Counted from the stretch's first letter, positions 1 to 9,274 are shown. The stretch is DNA of 64,000 nt from Paenibacillus shirakamiensis (GCF_017874255.1 NZ_JAGGLD010000002.1:483011-547010), one strand, 5' to 3'. The notes: a model not told the origin generated them from the letters alone. A program made the numbers and translations.

Positions 1-230
1 GTTTTATGTGCAATGAGGTCCGTTCTAAGGTCTGTTCATTATTATAAATGGAGATATTCACCTAAAATAAGTCATATAAGTTTAAATTTATATTAAAATT
101 TTGTCATACTATGCGTAATCTGCCGTTCCCTTAGGTTATGTATCGAAATATTCATAGTTTGTTTAATTACTGTTAAAAATTACATGGTACTATAACAATA
201 TATATTGATATAGAAAAGGAATGAAGATTC

Positions 231-842
231 ATGAGAATTTTTTTGAAATGGCTAATCTACATGATTCCTGGGCTTTTGGGCCAAATCTACATAACAACCC
301 ACTTCCATCCACCTAGAAATACTTCATTGTTCTTAAGCGTGCCCTTGTTTATTTTCTTTTCACTTATTAATTTAATGGCTTATCATCTATTCTTTGTGCC
401 AAAAAAAATAAAAAAGAAGCTTCTACGTTCGGTAACTCTTCTTTCAAAAAGAGAACATGCATTAGAACTAGACAACAGCTTCAAGAAATTCATTACAGAA
501 GCTAGAGATAGGCAAGCAACGTTTAATGGTTTTCGTATCCTTGAATTAAAAAGACTTGAGGAAACAGCACTTAAAAAAAGAGAGCGTCTAACTTACTTTG
601 TTACGATTTTAGGATGGATTTTTTATATCTTTTTTTTACAGATCATTATATTTAATATACTGACGATCGGTCTCCATATTGAGATCTTCTATATTGAATG
701 TGTGTTCGGAGTATTGTTACTATTGTTGTTCATGATATTCAGAGAGCAAAAAATTGAATGGGAGGTTCAGGCCCATACATTAAAACGTTGTATTCAGAAG
801 TGTGGAGAAAAGGATATATTTGAGTTTGATAATAGCTACTGA
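231..842 (+). CDS. Hypothetical multi-pass membrane protein, 203 aa
   Basis: I do not recognise a family. The protein has hydrophobic segments near residues 5-22, 33-55, 125-150 and 152-170, so about four membrane passes. A charged Lys/Arg/Glu-rich stretch at about 55-120 probably forms a cytoplasmic helical region. The C-terminus is hydrophilic. An AAAGGA element lies about ten bases upstream of the ATG, which supports the start. It is AT-rich and is the only plus-strand gene at the left end. It runs convergent with the small minus-strand gene that follows, leaving only 30 bases between the stops, so it is not part of the Ter/Tel operons. Function is unknown. Confidence 0.6.
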   Translation: MRIFLKWLIYMIPGLLGQIYITTHFHPPRNTSLFLSVPLFIFFSLINLMAYHLFFVPKKIKKKLLRSVTLLSKREHALELDNSFKKFITEARDRQATFNGFRILELKRLEETALKKRERLTYFVTILGWIFYIFFLQIIIFNILTIGLHIEIFYIECVFGVLLLLLFMIFREQKIEWEVQAHTLKRCIQKCGEKDIFEFDNSY

Positions 843-872
843 GTTATTTATTCTTTTCTACTAGCCATTCAT

Positions 873-1433
873 TTAGAATCTAGCTTGATTACCAAAGTCC
901 AAATGAGGTCCATTCAAATTCTCCATACTCGTTAAAGCTTTCTCATAGATTCTCGTAATCTGCTGAATTCTTTGAAATTCTACGTCTGATGGACCTAAAT
1001 CATTCATGAACATATGTTGCATGATACTTGAGTATAGGCTAATCTTCTTTCGTAGTTCTAATTGTTCAAGCTGAATGATCTCCTCTAACGTGTGTTCTTC
1101 TATGAAATCTAGAATACTATCAGGAGCATTAGATTGATCACGACTAGAATTTCGGTGATTGGACTCTACATGCCCCTCCAGATCAATAGATGTACGAAGG
1201 ATCGAAAAAGGAATTCTTTCTTTGGCTAACATCACTTGAAACGATTTGTTTTGAAATAAATCACTCATTACTAACTTGCTCATCTCCATGTTGCCTAGCA
1301 AAATTCCATCAAACGGGTGTAAAATCCAAACACCCTCTTTCATATAAAGGTTAAAATTAAAATACTCCCCGCCATACAAATATGTAATATTAATAGATGA
1401 CTCTGTTATACAGCTATAGTTAAACTCCGACAT
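873..1433 (-). CDS. Hypothetical soluble protein at the end of the Tel cluster, 186 aa
   Basis: No family recognised. The reading frame extends upstream to 1472, but AGGAGG sits six bases before the ATG at 1433 (protein begins MSEFNYS), so that start is chosen. There is no signal peptide or membrane segment. The N-terminal half is beta-rich in character and aromatic (YLYGGEYFNFNLY). The C-terminal half is helical and charged (LEEIIQLEQLELRKKI). It lies downstream of the TelA terminator and the tiny 34-residue gene, so it is probably transcribed separately or by read-through. A link to the stress cluster is only positional. Confidence 0.6.
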   Translation of the reverse strand: MSEFNYSCITESSINITYLYGGEYFNFNLYMKEGVWILHPFDGILLGNMEMSKLVMSDLFQNKSFQVMLAKERIPFSILRTSIDLEGHVESNHRNSSRDQSNAPDSILDFIEEHTLEEIIQLEQLELRKKISLYSSIMQHMFMNDLGPSDVEFQRIQQITRIYEKALTSMENLNGPHLDFGNQARF

Positions 1434-1504
1434 GCTCTGCCTCCTAGTATCTTCTAATCTTAGATATATCATAGCAGATTTTGTAAGTGGTCTCCTACGG
1501 ATTT

Positions 1505-1609
1505 TTAAGTGCTGTTGTTGTTCAGTTCTGCAATAGATTCTGCCCTTTCAAAAGCAGCAACAAGAATAAGAGAAAGTAACAGCACAAGACAAATAACTCC
1601 TCCTAACAT
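1505..1609 (-). CDS. Very small membrane protein, 34 aa
   Basis: The open frame reaches 1783, but its first part runs through the TelA terminator hairpin, so translation from there is unlikely. The internal ATG at 1609 has an AAGGG element about ten bases upstream. It gives a compact protein with one hydrophobic helix (GGVICLVLLLSLILVAAF) and a short polar tail ending LNNNST. Single-helix miniproteins of this type often modulate larger membrane proteins, but nothing here identifies a partner. The longer 92-residue version cannot be excluded. Confidence 0.45.
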   Translation of the reverse strand: MLGGVICLVLLLSLILVAAFERAESIAELNNNST

Positions 1610-1756
1610 CGTTTCACATCCCTTAGTTTTTCCATTACTATATGAATACGATTGATATTTTATGAACAAAAAATCATGCTCCTCTAAATAATTTCTTTCG
1701 TACAACGTGCGTAATTTCATCCTCCTTGTCGGTGTGTCTTGTATATTCCTATACAT

Positions 1757-1793
1757 TAAAAAACAGCAACCTTTGAAATTCAAAGGCTGCCGT
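1757..1793 (-). terminator. Rho-independent terminator after telA
   Basis: On the minus strand CAGCCTTTG, a five-base loop and CAAAGGTTG form a stem of about nine pairs with one G-U, followed by a T run. It lies just past the TelA stop codon and marks the end of the lyase-to-TelA operon. Confidence 0.8.
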
Positions 1794-1815
1794 TGGTTAA
1801 AATTCCAATCCTAAG

Positions 1816-2910
1816 TTAATCAAGCAGTTCATTCCATTGGGTGGGTACCTCTGACCCTTGTCCTGCCTTATTACTGGGCATAAGCCCAAGCCGATTATGC
1901 ATCTGCTCATTAATTTGCGCTAGACGTTTGGTGTGCTCTGTAGCAGACTGAATAATTGTACGGTTAGATTGTTCATACAAATCAATAGCTGAGAACAAAT
2001 CCGTCGTAGCTCGATTGATAGATTCTAATTGTAAGGCTGGTTGACCCAGAAGATCATTCGTTTTTTGTGTCGTCTCTTTTAATAGACGAGAATTCTCCTC
2101 AAACATATGATTCAGCGTATCATTAGCAGCATTCACAGCTTGGATTGTCTGCATTTGATCTTGAAGAGCCATAGCAATCATAGCAGAGACGGTTATTAGA
2201 TGTTGTGTCTTATCAATAGTGGCATCCACTGTATCGATCAACTTATCATTATTATCCATAATAATATCTGTACCGGCAATGGCTTGTTGATAGAGCATGA
2301 TCATCTCTTGAAAAGATTGAATGCGTGTAACTACTTTTCTCAGTCCTCTTTCAAGATGAACTTTCTTGTTCTCATTCTCAGGCTTTGCCATCTCTTCTTC
2401 GAACAATTGACGGAGTCTCTCACCCATTTGAATGCGCATTTGTAGGTTATAGACTGCTTCGAAAGAGCTTTTCTTCAAATTTTTCATATACATGATATTT
2501 TCTTCTAACGTTTCTTTCCCATTTCTTAAAGACTGAATAATTGCATTTACATTGGTTCTCACAGACTGATATTTATAGACATAATTCTTTAGTGGCGTTT
2601 TCTTAAGTACTTTATCCAAGAAGCTGAGTTGCTTGCTTTTACTTAGCCCATCAATTTCTGAACGAAGCTTCAAAATGTCTTTAGACACCTCACTACTTTT
2701 CCCAGACATGAGCTCGTTCACAGGTCGTTCCAGCATCGCCAAGGATTGACCTGCTTGCTCCATCGTTCTCGAACCCATGCGTCCCATCTGATCCATAAGC
2801 GTATCTAGTTCTATCGCATCCGAAGTTGCCACTTTTTGAATCCATTGCTTTGCTTCTTGGTCTACTTTTATCCTATCCGTCTCTTTAAGCTGCACAGTCT
2901 GAATAGACAT
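1816..2910 (-). CDS. TelA/KlaA-family toxic-anion resistance protein
   Basis: TelA family (Pfam TelA; B. subtilis relatives YaaN and YceH, same length of about 360 residues). The protein is soluble, almost entirely helical, and rich in Gln, Glu, Lys and Met, as expected. It carries family-typical stretches such as FLDKVLKKTPLKNYVYKYQS (about 97-116) and ALQDQMQTIQAVNAANDTLN (about 248-267). Members are linked genetically to tellurite and other envelope or oxidant stress; the biochemical activity is not established. AGGAGG lies seven bases before the ATG. It is the last gene before the terminator and follows the XpaC-like gene by 12 bases, reproducing the xpaC-yaaN pairing of B. subtilis. Confidence 0.9.
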   Translation of the reverse strand: MSIQTVQLKETDRIKVDQEAKQWIQKVATSDAIELDTLMDQMGRMGSRTMEQAGQSLAMLERPVNELMSGKSSEVSKDILKLRSEIDGLSKSKQLSFLDKVLKKTPLKNYVYKYQSVRTNVNAIIQSLRNGKETLEENIMYMKNLKKSSFEAVYNLQMRIQMGERLRQLFEEEMAKPENENKKVHLERGLRKVVTRIQSFQEMIMLYQQAIAGTDIIMDNNDKLIDTVDATIDKTQHLITVSAMIAMALQDQMQTIQAVNAANDTLNHMFEENSRLLKETTQKTNDLLGQPALQLESINRATTDLFSAIDLYEQSNRTIIQSATEHTKRLAQINEQMHNRLGLMPSNKAGQGSEVPTQWNELLD

Positions 2911-2922
2911 GAATGAACCTCC

Positions 2923-3570
2923 TTAGTCTGTTGAGCGATAACGTTGTTGGATCAAATCCATACGTGTTTGCAGTTCGATAAGATCTTTTTGTTCGATAGT
3001 CTCAACATAGATGGATAGCTTAGAGTTGATATCTTTAATGCCGTCTAGCAATAACCGTCGGTTTAACCTTTTCCCTTCACCACTTAACTTTAAAAAAGGA
3101 TTAATCGCACCGTTCAGATCTTTGAACACGAGTCGCTGAATATTGTGATTGACGCCTGAATCATTCAATTCTTTTAGTTGAGGGATTAAGCGGGTTATTC
3201 TGGAGAGAAGACTTAACACCTTATCTACAATTTCATTGTCGAGCATGTTTTTTTGTCCCTCTGAAATTATCGTCTCTTGAATGACATAGGTATATTCAAG
3301 AAAAGGGCCCCAAAATGGATCATGTTCCTGAGGTGAACGTGCATCTTCCTTTTGAATTCTAGTATCTAAGTCTATCAACTGTGGATTAGAATCTAGAGAT
3401 TTTTGCGTATTATGATCCTTTTTCTCCCTACTTAAAAGATAGATCGGCCCAAGTGCGAATGCAGTGGGAATACATAAACTAATAAATTCAGGCACTAAAC
3501 TTGAAGTGAAAAGACTTAATAAGAACCCCACCATTAAGATCATAATCGAAACTCTAAATCTCTTAGACAA
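2923..3570 (-). CDS. XpaC-like membrane protein, TelA partner
   Basis: The N-terminus has a membrane hairpin (two hydrophobic segments, about residues 8-24 and 28-45). A cytoplasmic helical domain follows with a Leu-rich core (IVDKVLSLLSRITRLIPQL). Size, topology and position directly before telA match the XpaC family, named for 5-bromo-4-chloroindolyl-phosphate hydrolysis in B. subtilis; true function unknown. The frame opens at an ATG at 3606, but that ATG lacks a good ribosome site. AGGAGG lies nine bases before an in-frame TTG at 3570, giving MSKRFRVSIMIL, so TTG is preferred. Family assignment rests on context more than on a diagnostic motif. Confidence 0.65.
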   Translation of the reverse strand: MSKRFRVSIMILMVGFLLSLFTSSLVPEFISLCIPTAFALGPIYLLSREKKDHNTQKSLDSNPQLIDLDTRIQKEDARSPQEHDPFWGPFLEYTYVIQETIISEGQKNMLDNEIVDKVLSLLSRITRLIPQLKELNDSGVNHNIQRLVFKDLNGAINPFLKLSGEGKRLNRRLLLDGIKDINSKLSIYVETIEQKDLIELQTRMDLIQQRYRSTD

Positions 3571-3658
3571 ATGTGAGCACCTCCTGTCTATATCCCCTAT
3601 ATTCACTCATTCATATATATCCCATCTTAAATCATAGCTTTTATAATTTCCAATATTA

Positions 3659-4678
3659 TCAAGCATTGCTTATAATCAATTCTTTCTCGATATGCGTTGC
3701 TGTAATGTCTAATTTGGGCTCTTGTACATGTACTTCTCCACCAAGTAAGCTTTTCAGAGCTAAATAGGGGAAGTTCACACCACTTAAGCAGGACATATAC
3801 AGTCCGCCAGAAGCCCTTGGATTGATCTCTAATAATTTGGGGACGTTATGCTGATAAATAAATTGAACGTTGAAATTGTATTGAAGTGAAAGCACCTTCT
3901 GTATCGCCCGGCTTAGTTCAATCAATTCCGCGTTCGCTTCAAGCTTACGTATCCGTCCCTCTACTTTTTTACGCGGTACTGCAGCAAGTAGTTCATTCTC
4001 TCGCCCTAGGCAATCCACACTGTACTCGTGACCTTCAAGTAATTCCATCACCATTAAGGCATCAAAATGATCAACGCTAGACAATAGTTCAATAAGATCC
4101 TCAAGGAGAAGCGTATTGGTTACAGGCTCATATATACTCCAAATATCCGCGGGAGTCTCTTCGATAATACGGAAACCCCCACCTCCCTCACCCTTAACCG
4201 GTTTAATACAGATACGGTGTCCCTTTTCCTTCAGTGTCCGGTAGGCCTGTTGAAATTCATTCACTGTAGTTGCGATGAAATAATCTGGTAAGGTGAGCCC
4301 TTCAACTGAGCTCAGAGCCTGGAACAACCGGCCTTTATCCCCTACGACTTCCAGAAGTGTAGGATCTCCGCCTATCAACACTTGGGTACCTATCTGCTGA
4401 AACGCTGAGCCGTGATAAGAAATTTCGGTCAGTCCAAAATGAGGGATAAACACGTCGATCTGATGCTTTTTACAGAAATCTAAGCAATAGGCTATATATT
4501 CGTCCATAGGTAAAATGGGTTCGATCTCTGAATAGTCGGCAACTTGGAGCATCGGTGAGTGTTGTCTAGGGTGAGTTGCGTATATGATAAATTTCTCACG
4601 GTCCTCATTATTTCGAATCATCTCAATATAATGGCTTGCAGCCGAGAATGTACGATTAAACCAAATTCGTGTGGACAT
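3659..4678 (-). CDS. ATP-grasp enzyme of the Ter-associated pathway
   Basis: The fold shows an N-terminal pre-ATP-grasp region, then the ATP-binding lysine and Gly-rich loop (ICIKPVKGEGGGGFRI, about residues 155-170). Further on come an acidic stretch (LLEDLIELL) and the Mg-binding signature LEINPRASGGLY near residues 285-297, like carbamoyl-phosphate synthase and biotin carboxylase relatives. It probably ligates an amino or carboxylate group to an acyl-phosphate intermediate; the substrate is unknown. It follows the HAD gene in the operon and belongs to the enzyme set proposed to make a nucleoside-like compound with TerD systems. GTG at 4690 is possible, but the ATG at 4678 has the better-spaced GGAAGAG site. 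Confidence 0.85.
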   Translation of the reverse strand: MSTRIWFNRTFSAASHYIEMIRNNEDREKFIIYATHPRQHSPMLQVADYSEIEPILPMDEYIAYCLDFCKKHQIDVFIPHFGLTEISYHGSAFQQIGTQVLIGGDPTLLEVVGDKGRLFQALSSVEGLTLPDYFIATTVNEFQQAYRTLKEKGHRICIKPVKGEGGGGFRIIEETPADIWSIYEPVTNTLLLEDLIELLSSVDHFDALMVMELLEGHEYSVDCLGRENELLAAVPRKKVEGRIRKLEANAELIELSRAIQKVLSLQYNFNVQFIYQHNVPKLLEINPRASGGLYMSCLSGVNFPYLALKSLLGGEVHVQEPKLDITATHIEKELIISNA

Positions 4679-4717
4679 AGTTGTATTCACTCTTCCGTAT
4701 GTGGGGTATTGGCGAAA

Positions 4718-5533
4718 CTATCCGTCAACTAAAGAGGCTAGAAGCCTCATCTCTTGCTTAATGCCAAGTAACAATTCCTCTGAAGCTCTAATTCCCGCAC
4801 TAGTAGTGAACTTGTAGATGTTCGATGCTGCATATACATTAAATAATTCTCCATGTCCCGGGGCAATAGCATAGTCAGCGACAGCTAATAGACTTTCATC
4901 TAAAAGAGAATCGCCCGCTGCTGCGACATAGGAAGTCCCTAGGCGATCCATAATGTAACGAAGCGCATCCCCTTTATTAATTCTGGATGGAATTAAGTAC
5001 ATCTTTCGGCCTTGTACCGAGATCGACCATCCAAGTAGGGACAATTGATCTCTCAGACTATCTAGAACTTCCTCAGGCATTATATTTCGATCGATAATGA
5101 TGGTATAGAACATCCCATCGCAAAGTCTTCCTCTTAAGGCCCAATCAGGAGTGGATAAGGTATCGAATAACTCCTTAATCTCTTGATGTTCTGCCGATGT
5201 TAGCATCGCTGTCTGCACCAGAGATGCCCACTCTTGATCAGGAGTGCCATCTATTAAAATATTCCCTCCGTTACTCGTAATCGCATATTTAGGCGAGAAT
5301 GTATCCTTAATGCCAAAGATTCTCTGGTATTGTTCAATAGTTCGAGTCGTAACAGGAATAAACGTTGCGATATCGGAGATCTCTTTAAGTAACGTAAGAG
5401 ATTGCACCGTCATAAAAGATAGAACTTCGTTGTTATATAACTCTACAGGCATAAGTTCATCTTCGGGAATGCCCTCACCCATGGAATTTCTAGAATAGAT
5501 GAGCGTACGATCGAGATCACTTGCAAATATCAA
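4718..5533 (-). CDS. HAD-superfamily hydrolase (Cof/SPP-like phosphatase)
   Basis: HAD motif I is near the N-terminus (FASDLDRTLIYS, nucleophile and acid Asp of DxDxT). Motif II threonines follow (IPVTTRT), then a Lys before the last motif (RINKGDALRYI) and motif III/IV (AAGDSLLDESLL). The cap is inserted between motifs II and III, as in Cof-type and sucrose-phosphate-phosphatase-like enzymes. It likely removes a phosphate in the Ter-linked metabolite pathway. The frame continues upstream into the StiP gene. The start chosen is a TTG at 5533, one base after the StiP stop, with GGAAGG overlapping the StiP 3' end, which implies translational coupling. The start is not certain. Confidence 0.85.
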   Translation of the reverse strand: MIFASDLDRTLIYSRNSMGEGIPEDELMPVELYNNEVLSFMTVQSLTLLKEISDIATFIPVTTRTIEQYQRIFGIKDTFSPKYAITSNGGNILIDGTPDQEWASLVQTAMLTSAEHQEIKELFDTLSTPDWALRGRLCDGMFYTIIIDRNIMPEEVLDSLRDQLSLLGWSISVQGRKMYLIPSRINKGDALRYIMDRLGTSYVAAAGDSLLDESLLAVADYAIAPGHGELFNVYAASNIYKFTTSAGIRASEELLLGIKQEMRLLASLVDG

Positions 5534-5534
5534 C

Positions 5535-6671
5535 TTATTCACCACCTTCCATGGGCTTAATGATGCCACAACATGAATAGGTCAATTCAGGATAGACTTC
5601 TACAGGGACTTGACGATCCTGTGCCAATAAAAGAATATGCTGCAAATTCGGATTATCCATATGATCCACAAGTATTTTCCAAGGAATTCTTCGTAAAAGA
5701 ACTCGGGTTGTCTCTCCTACGCCTGGTTTTATGAGATTCACATCCCTTATACCATAGTCCGCTTGAATTCTCTGAATGTCTTGCATTCCTTGCCAAGTTG
5801 CTACATCGGGTTGAGTGTGCAGCCATATATCCGATTGGGCTTTTGCCTCCGCAGATACGGTATGAAAATAAGCTGAAATTTTATCAACAAATAAATTAGA
5901 AAGATCCTCAGATTCCCATTCTTTATAGTACTTCGCTCCATGAAAATCGCTTGCTCCAATGAGGTCATCTCGGAGAACGGTTCTGCTCATTAATCCAGAT
6001 ACCGTGGAGTTTAGACAAGCACTTGGAATCAAGAAATCTTCTTGAGTTCCAAACGTTTCTGAACATTTGCCTGGATCGGCTAATACAGCAAGATCATCGT
6101 TAAGAAAAATCCCTTGAAGCGCCAGCTTGTCCTTAGCCGCTATTAAGACTTTTCGAATTGCTCCTTTTCCCGTCCAACCATCTACAAACTGGATCTCCAT
6201 TCCGGGATGTTGTTGTAACATATAATGAATTGCATTCTCGTCAATTCCTTTTCCGCGAATGATGGATATGCTGTAATGTGGCACATCTAATCCGTACGTC
6301 TCCTTGAGATATCTTTTTATTAATACCCCAATGGGTGTACCGGCACGGGCTAAAGAAGCAAGGATGATGTTCGTTCCTCGCTTCCTTAGGATGAGTTCAG
6401 ATACGATTGCACAAGCCTTCGCAACTTTCTCTGCTGTATGATCCAATGTGTCATGAAATAGCTTAATATACTCTGGCGTAGGTTGATATTCAACGGGTAA
6501 CATCTCGGAGTAATGGGTCCCCGATTGAATGGCCTCTTCGCGATCTTCTGTACTTTTTTCAAGAGATACGTTACTTAAATCCTTCAATAGAAAGATGACA
6601 TCCTCCGCTTTATAACTTCCTACTTGCGCAGGAGCTGCGAGAGTCTTGCTTGTTGGAATACTCATGGACAT
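5535..6671 (-). CDS. StiP/PELOTA-domain protein of the Ter cluster
   Basis: This matches the family annotated as cysteine protease StiP domain plus C-terminal PELOTA-type RNA-binding domain. Visible blocks are LASLARAGTPIGVLIKRYL (a phosphoribosyltransferase-like core), SIIRGKGIDENAIHYML, FVDGWTGKGAI and the Cys-bearing LADPGKCSETFGTQEDF near residue 200. The C-terminus carries KPGVGETTRVLLRRIPW, typical of the PELOTA part. The PRTase-like motifs suggest an activity on a ribosyl substrate; protease activity is only a database label. ATGs at 6671 and 6665 are both possible; GGGGGG is better spaced from 6665. It lies between the TRSP phosphoribosyltransferase and the HAD gene. Confidence 0.85.
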   Translation of the reverse strand: MSMSIPTSKTLAAPAQVGSYKAEDVIFLLKDLSNVSLEKSTEDREEAIQSGTHYSEMLPVEYQPTPEYIKLFHDTLDHTAEKVAKACAIVSELILRKRGTNIILASLARAGTPIGVLIKRYLKETYGLDVPHYSISIIRGKGIDENAIHYMLQQHPGMEIQFVDGWTGKGAIRKVLIAAKDKLALQGIFLNDDLAVLADPGKCSETFGTQEDFLIPSACLNSTVSGLMSRTVLRDDLIGASDFHGAKYYKEWESEDLSNLFVDKISAYFHTVSAEAKAQSDIWLHTQPDVATWQGMQDIQRIQADYGIRDVNLIKPGVGETTRVLLRRIPWKILVDHMDNPNLQHILLLAQDRQVPVEVYPELTYSCCGIIKPMEGGE

Positions 6672-6686
6672 GTTCCCCCCTAAATA

Positions 6687-8081
6687 TTAAGTAGCTAAAT
6701 CCACAATGTGGATTCTATTAACCTTAGTAGATTCCAGCGCTTGCAGTAGAGGTGTGAGGCGCAATCTATCCTTCTCTCTCTCCATGAATACGAAGATTTC
6801 ATCGTATAGATCCCCAGTAATGTTGTAAAAAAAATTAGGTATACTACCGTCTTCTGGACAATCAAATGGGTATACATGATGAATAGCATACGTATCCTCA
6901 GGACTTGGGTGAATGGGACTGCGTGTAGTAGATTGATACGAAATTCCTTGACCCATCTGCGCCGCAATCCGCATAGGAATATACATGAATTCCCCTGTTC
7001 CCAGACAAAGGGTGCGGCTACCCATTCTTTTTTGTTCAAGATATGAAGCACATGCATCGACTTGTTGATCTAACCCGGATATGTCAGCCCCCGTCATCCC
7101 AAATCGACCTGTAGATTTGAGATAGGGTAATGTATTCACCTGATCGGCAGAGTGAAGTGACGAATAACGATAATGTTCAAAGAAGTGTCCAACTGGGTGG
7201 TTGTAAATTTGAGCTTTAGATTCCTTTAAAGTTCCCTCATTAGCCGGGGCCCCTGCCTCTATGGGACTCCCACTTACAGAAATAGAACCTTGGATTAATG
7301 AAAGCGTAGAAATGGTAATGCCCAATTGCTGTTCGACTTCATGAAACCGAAGGATGTCTTGATCGGAACGCCAATCCAGCAAGCTAGCAATAACATACTG
7401 ATTTCTTGGATATTTTTGATGAAGGTCTTGAATAATGTTCAGTGCTGTTCTCCCTGTTGTTATCTCATCGTCAATAAGGACAACCGGTTCATCTCCTGTA
7501 AAGAAGTCCGATTGGGCATAACATCGATGGGCAGTAGCATGAGAATGTTCTTCTTCAAATTGAAGAACGGGTTCCACTTCAGCTATACAATCTCGGGTTG
7601 TATGCACATACTTCGTAGGGCCCGAAAATATATCGAACATACTATGTCCCAGAGCGGTCGCTGTTTCCGCAAAGCCGATAAATAAGGTAGGCTCTTTTAC
7701 AGCTAAAGGGCGGCTTTTTAAATTTCGGTAGATCTCTTCAGCCTTATCCTCTTGATAGAAACCTTCAATAATGTCTTCGATACGATGCTCTGATCGGCCC
7801 CCACATTGCTGTTGATATAGAATTCCCAAGGCTGCGCCACTTAGTAAAGATACATGCGGATTTACAGGCAAATGCTTTCCGAGTACTTTACTCACAAACA
7901 AAAAACTTCTTTTTTTATTGATCCGTGCCGCCATTTCGAAGAGCAAATCTAGCGGTAACTGAAATGGATTCCTAGTTACTTCAATAGTCACTTCGAGATC
8001 TTCGAGAATATTATACAAATGCTTCTCTTTGGGCAAATTCATCTTGTCCGATGAGAAGGGAAGTGAAGTTTTTATGTTCAT
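6687..8081 (-). CDS. Phosphoribosyltransferase with C-terminal TRSP domain
   Basis: The N-terminal half is an orotate-PRTase-like domain, with the PRPP-binding loop at about residues 200-213 (VVLIDDEITTGRTA). The C-terminal half contains LGTGEFMYIPMRIA and the eponymous Thr-Arg-Ser-Pro in QSTTRSPIHP (about 375-385), which defines the TRSP domain found fused to PRTase in Ter systems. The predicted role is to attach phosphoribose to a base-like molecule. It overlaps the upstream lyase gene by about 70 bases. The ATG at 8081 (MNIKTS) has GGGGTG upstream and is preferred to 8093; an ATG at 8042 would reduce the overlap but lacks a ribosome site. Confidence 0.88.
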   Translation of the reverse strand: MNIKTSLPFSSDKMNLPKEKHLYNILEDLEVTIEVTRNPFQLPLDLLFEMAARINKKRSFLFVSKVLGKHLPVNPHVSLLSGAALGILYQQQCGGRSEHRIEDIIEGFYQEDKAEEIYRNLKSRPLAVKEPTLFIGFAETATALGHSMFDIFSGPTKYVHTTRDCIAEVEPVLQFEEEHSHATAHRCYAQSDFFTGDEPVVLIDDEITTGRTALNIIQDLHQKYPRNQYVIASLLDWRSDQDILRFHEVEQQLGITISTLSLIQGSISVSGSPIEAGAPANEGTLKESKAQIYNHPVGHFFEHYRYSSLHSADQVNTLPYLKSTGRFGMTGADISGLDQQVDACASYLEQKRMGSRTLCLGTGEFMYIPMRIAAQMGQGISYQSTTRSPIHPSPEDTYAIHHVYPFDCPEDGSIPNFFYNITGDLYDEIFVFMEREKDRLRLTPLLQALESTKVNRIHIVDLAT

Positions 8082-9228
8082 TGAGCACCCCATATATTTT
8101 TGAACGTTTCAAGATTCCATCGGCCCAATTCAGGTGTGGCTTGATTTCATTCATTTTATTTTTGTACTGACTTTTAAATACGCCAAGATTACCATGATTA
8201 TGTTCCATAATATTAAGCGCATCGCAATACTCTTCATGCGTAACCGCATACAAAGATTGCACAGGAAGAATGTGACTAGGATGAATAATAGTCTTTCCAA
8301 TGATCCCGTTTTCTTTGTCTAACATAACCTCTCGAAGAAGACCGTCTACATAAATATTAATATAATCCATTCGCAGTTTACGCCCATCTGAACCTGCAGC
8401 ATCTTCAAAAGGAGTCTGTCTCAATTGAGGTTTGAGCACTCGGTCACTTTTGAAATACTCCCATACGGGACCAGAGATGACAAAATGATCTTGGAATCGT
8501 CCAAACATATTCACGATATCCGCAATGCAGTCACGAATCACGCTGATATCATAAATGGTCATATCGGGGCTACGACGAAGCCCAAACAAACTCGAAAAAT
8601 CAGTTGCACCAATCCGCACATTGAGAACAAAGTCCTTATACTCATGAAGTAAAGATTTAATATTAAGAAGTGTATCTGTTCTAGACTCCAGATAAATTAC
8701 GTCAGCGGTTTCAAGAATAGGCATCCCATATAAAGTTGGAAAAGATGAGGGCTTTTTCATGTTATAGCTACTGATTATTTCGAAATATTGCTTACCATTC
8801 TCCATACTGAATTTGGGGAGTGTAAACCCGGTAATGACGGCTATACTCTCCCCCAGTGTATCGATTAATCGCTGCAATTGCTCCCCGTTACGTACACGAA
8901 TAAAAATTAGCGGGAGATGACTACTGTCTATACTGCCCGTTGTTATTAATGAATGTACCTTCCAGATTTGTTGACATAATGATTCTTCAGCCAATGGAAC
9001 TTGATTCTCCCCAATAGCATCTTCTAAGTCGATTACTTTCGTAACTAGCCCTTTAATTTTCCTATTTAAGATCTCATCGGAGATGCCTTCTCTAGTAGCG
9101 GGCATATAAAGCGCAGCTCCTACAGCATAGGCAAGAATATCTTTTGGAGAATAATTGGAGAACGACGTAGGGGCAGAATAAAAAAGACTATTTTCTTCTT
9201 CGCTCGATAAGTAATCGAAGTAACGCAT
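8011..9228 (-). CDS. HpcH/HpaI aldolase / citrate-lyase family protein
   Basis: The protein belongs to the citrate-lyase-beta/HpcH TIM-barrel superfamily. Visible blocks are VIDLEDAIGE (metal/substrate loop, about residue 70), a strand with the catalytic-type Arg in IFIRVRNGEQ, VIYLESRTDT, and an Asp/Glu-rich segment near residues 200-215. At about 400 residues it is the longer Ter-associated subfamily rather than the 290-residue CitE type. It probably makes or breaks a C-C bond in the predicted nucleoside-like pathway. GGAGG lies seven bases before the ATG. It is the first gene of the operon, behind its own promoter. Confidence 0.85.
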   Translation of the reverse strand: MRYFDYLSSEEENSLFYSAPTSFSNYSPKDILAYAVGAALYMPATREGISDEILNRKIKGLVTKVIDLEDAIGENQVPLAEESLCQQIWKVHSLITTGSIDSSHLPLIFIRVRNGEQLQRLIDTLGESIAVITGFTLPKFSMENGKQYFEIISSYNMKKPSSFPTLYGMPILETADVIYLESRTDTLLNIKSLLHEYKDFVLNVRIGATDFSSLFGLRRSPDMTIYDISVIRDCIADIVNMFGRFQDHFVISGPVWEYFKSDRVLKPQLRQTPFEDAAGSDGRKLRMDYINIYVDGLLREVMLDKENGIIGKTIIHPSHILPVQSLYAVTHEEYCDALNIMEHNHGNLGVFKSQYKNKMNEIKPHLNWADGILKRSKIYGVLNEHKNFTSLLIGQDEFAQREAFV

Positions 9229-9246
9229 TGTTGTACCTCCACGATC

Positions 9247-9274
9247 ATAGTATCCACACTATTATTCATAACAA
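9247..9274 (-). promoter_or_regulatory. Sigma-A-like promoter of the lyase-to-TelA operon
   Basis: On the minus strand TTGTTA, a 16-base spacer and TACTAT end 18 bases before the start codon of the lyase gene. Together with the terminator just upstream this makes the metabolic operon separate from terD-terC. Assigned by eye. Confidence 0.5.
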
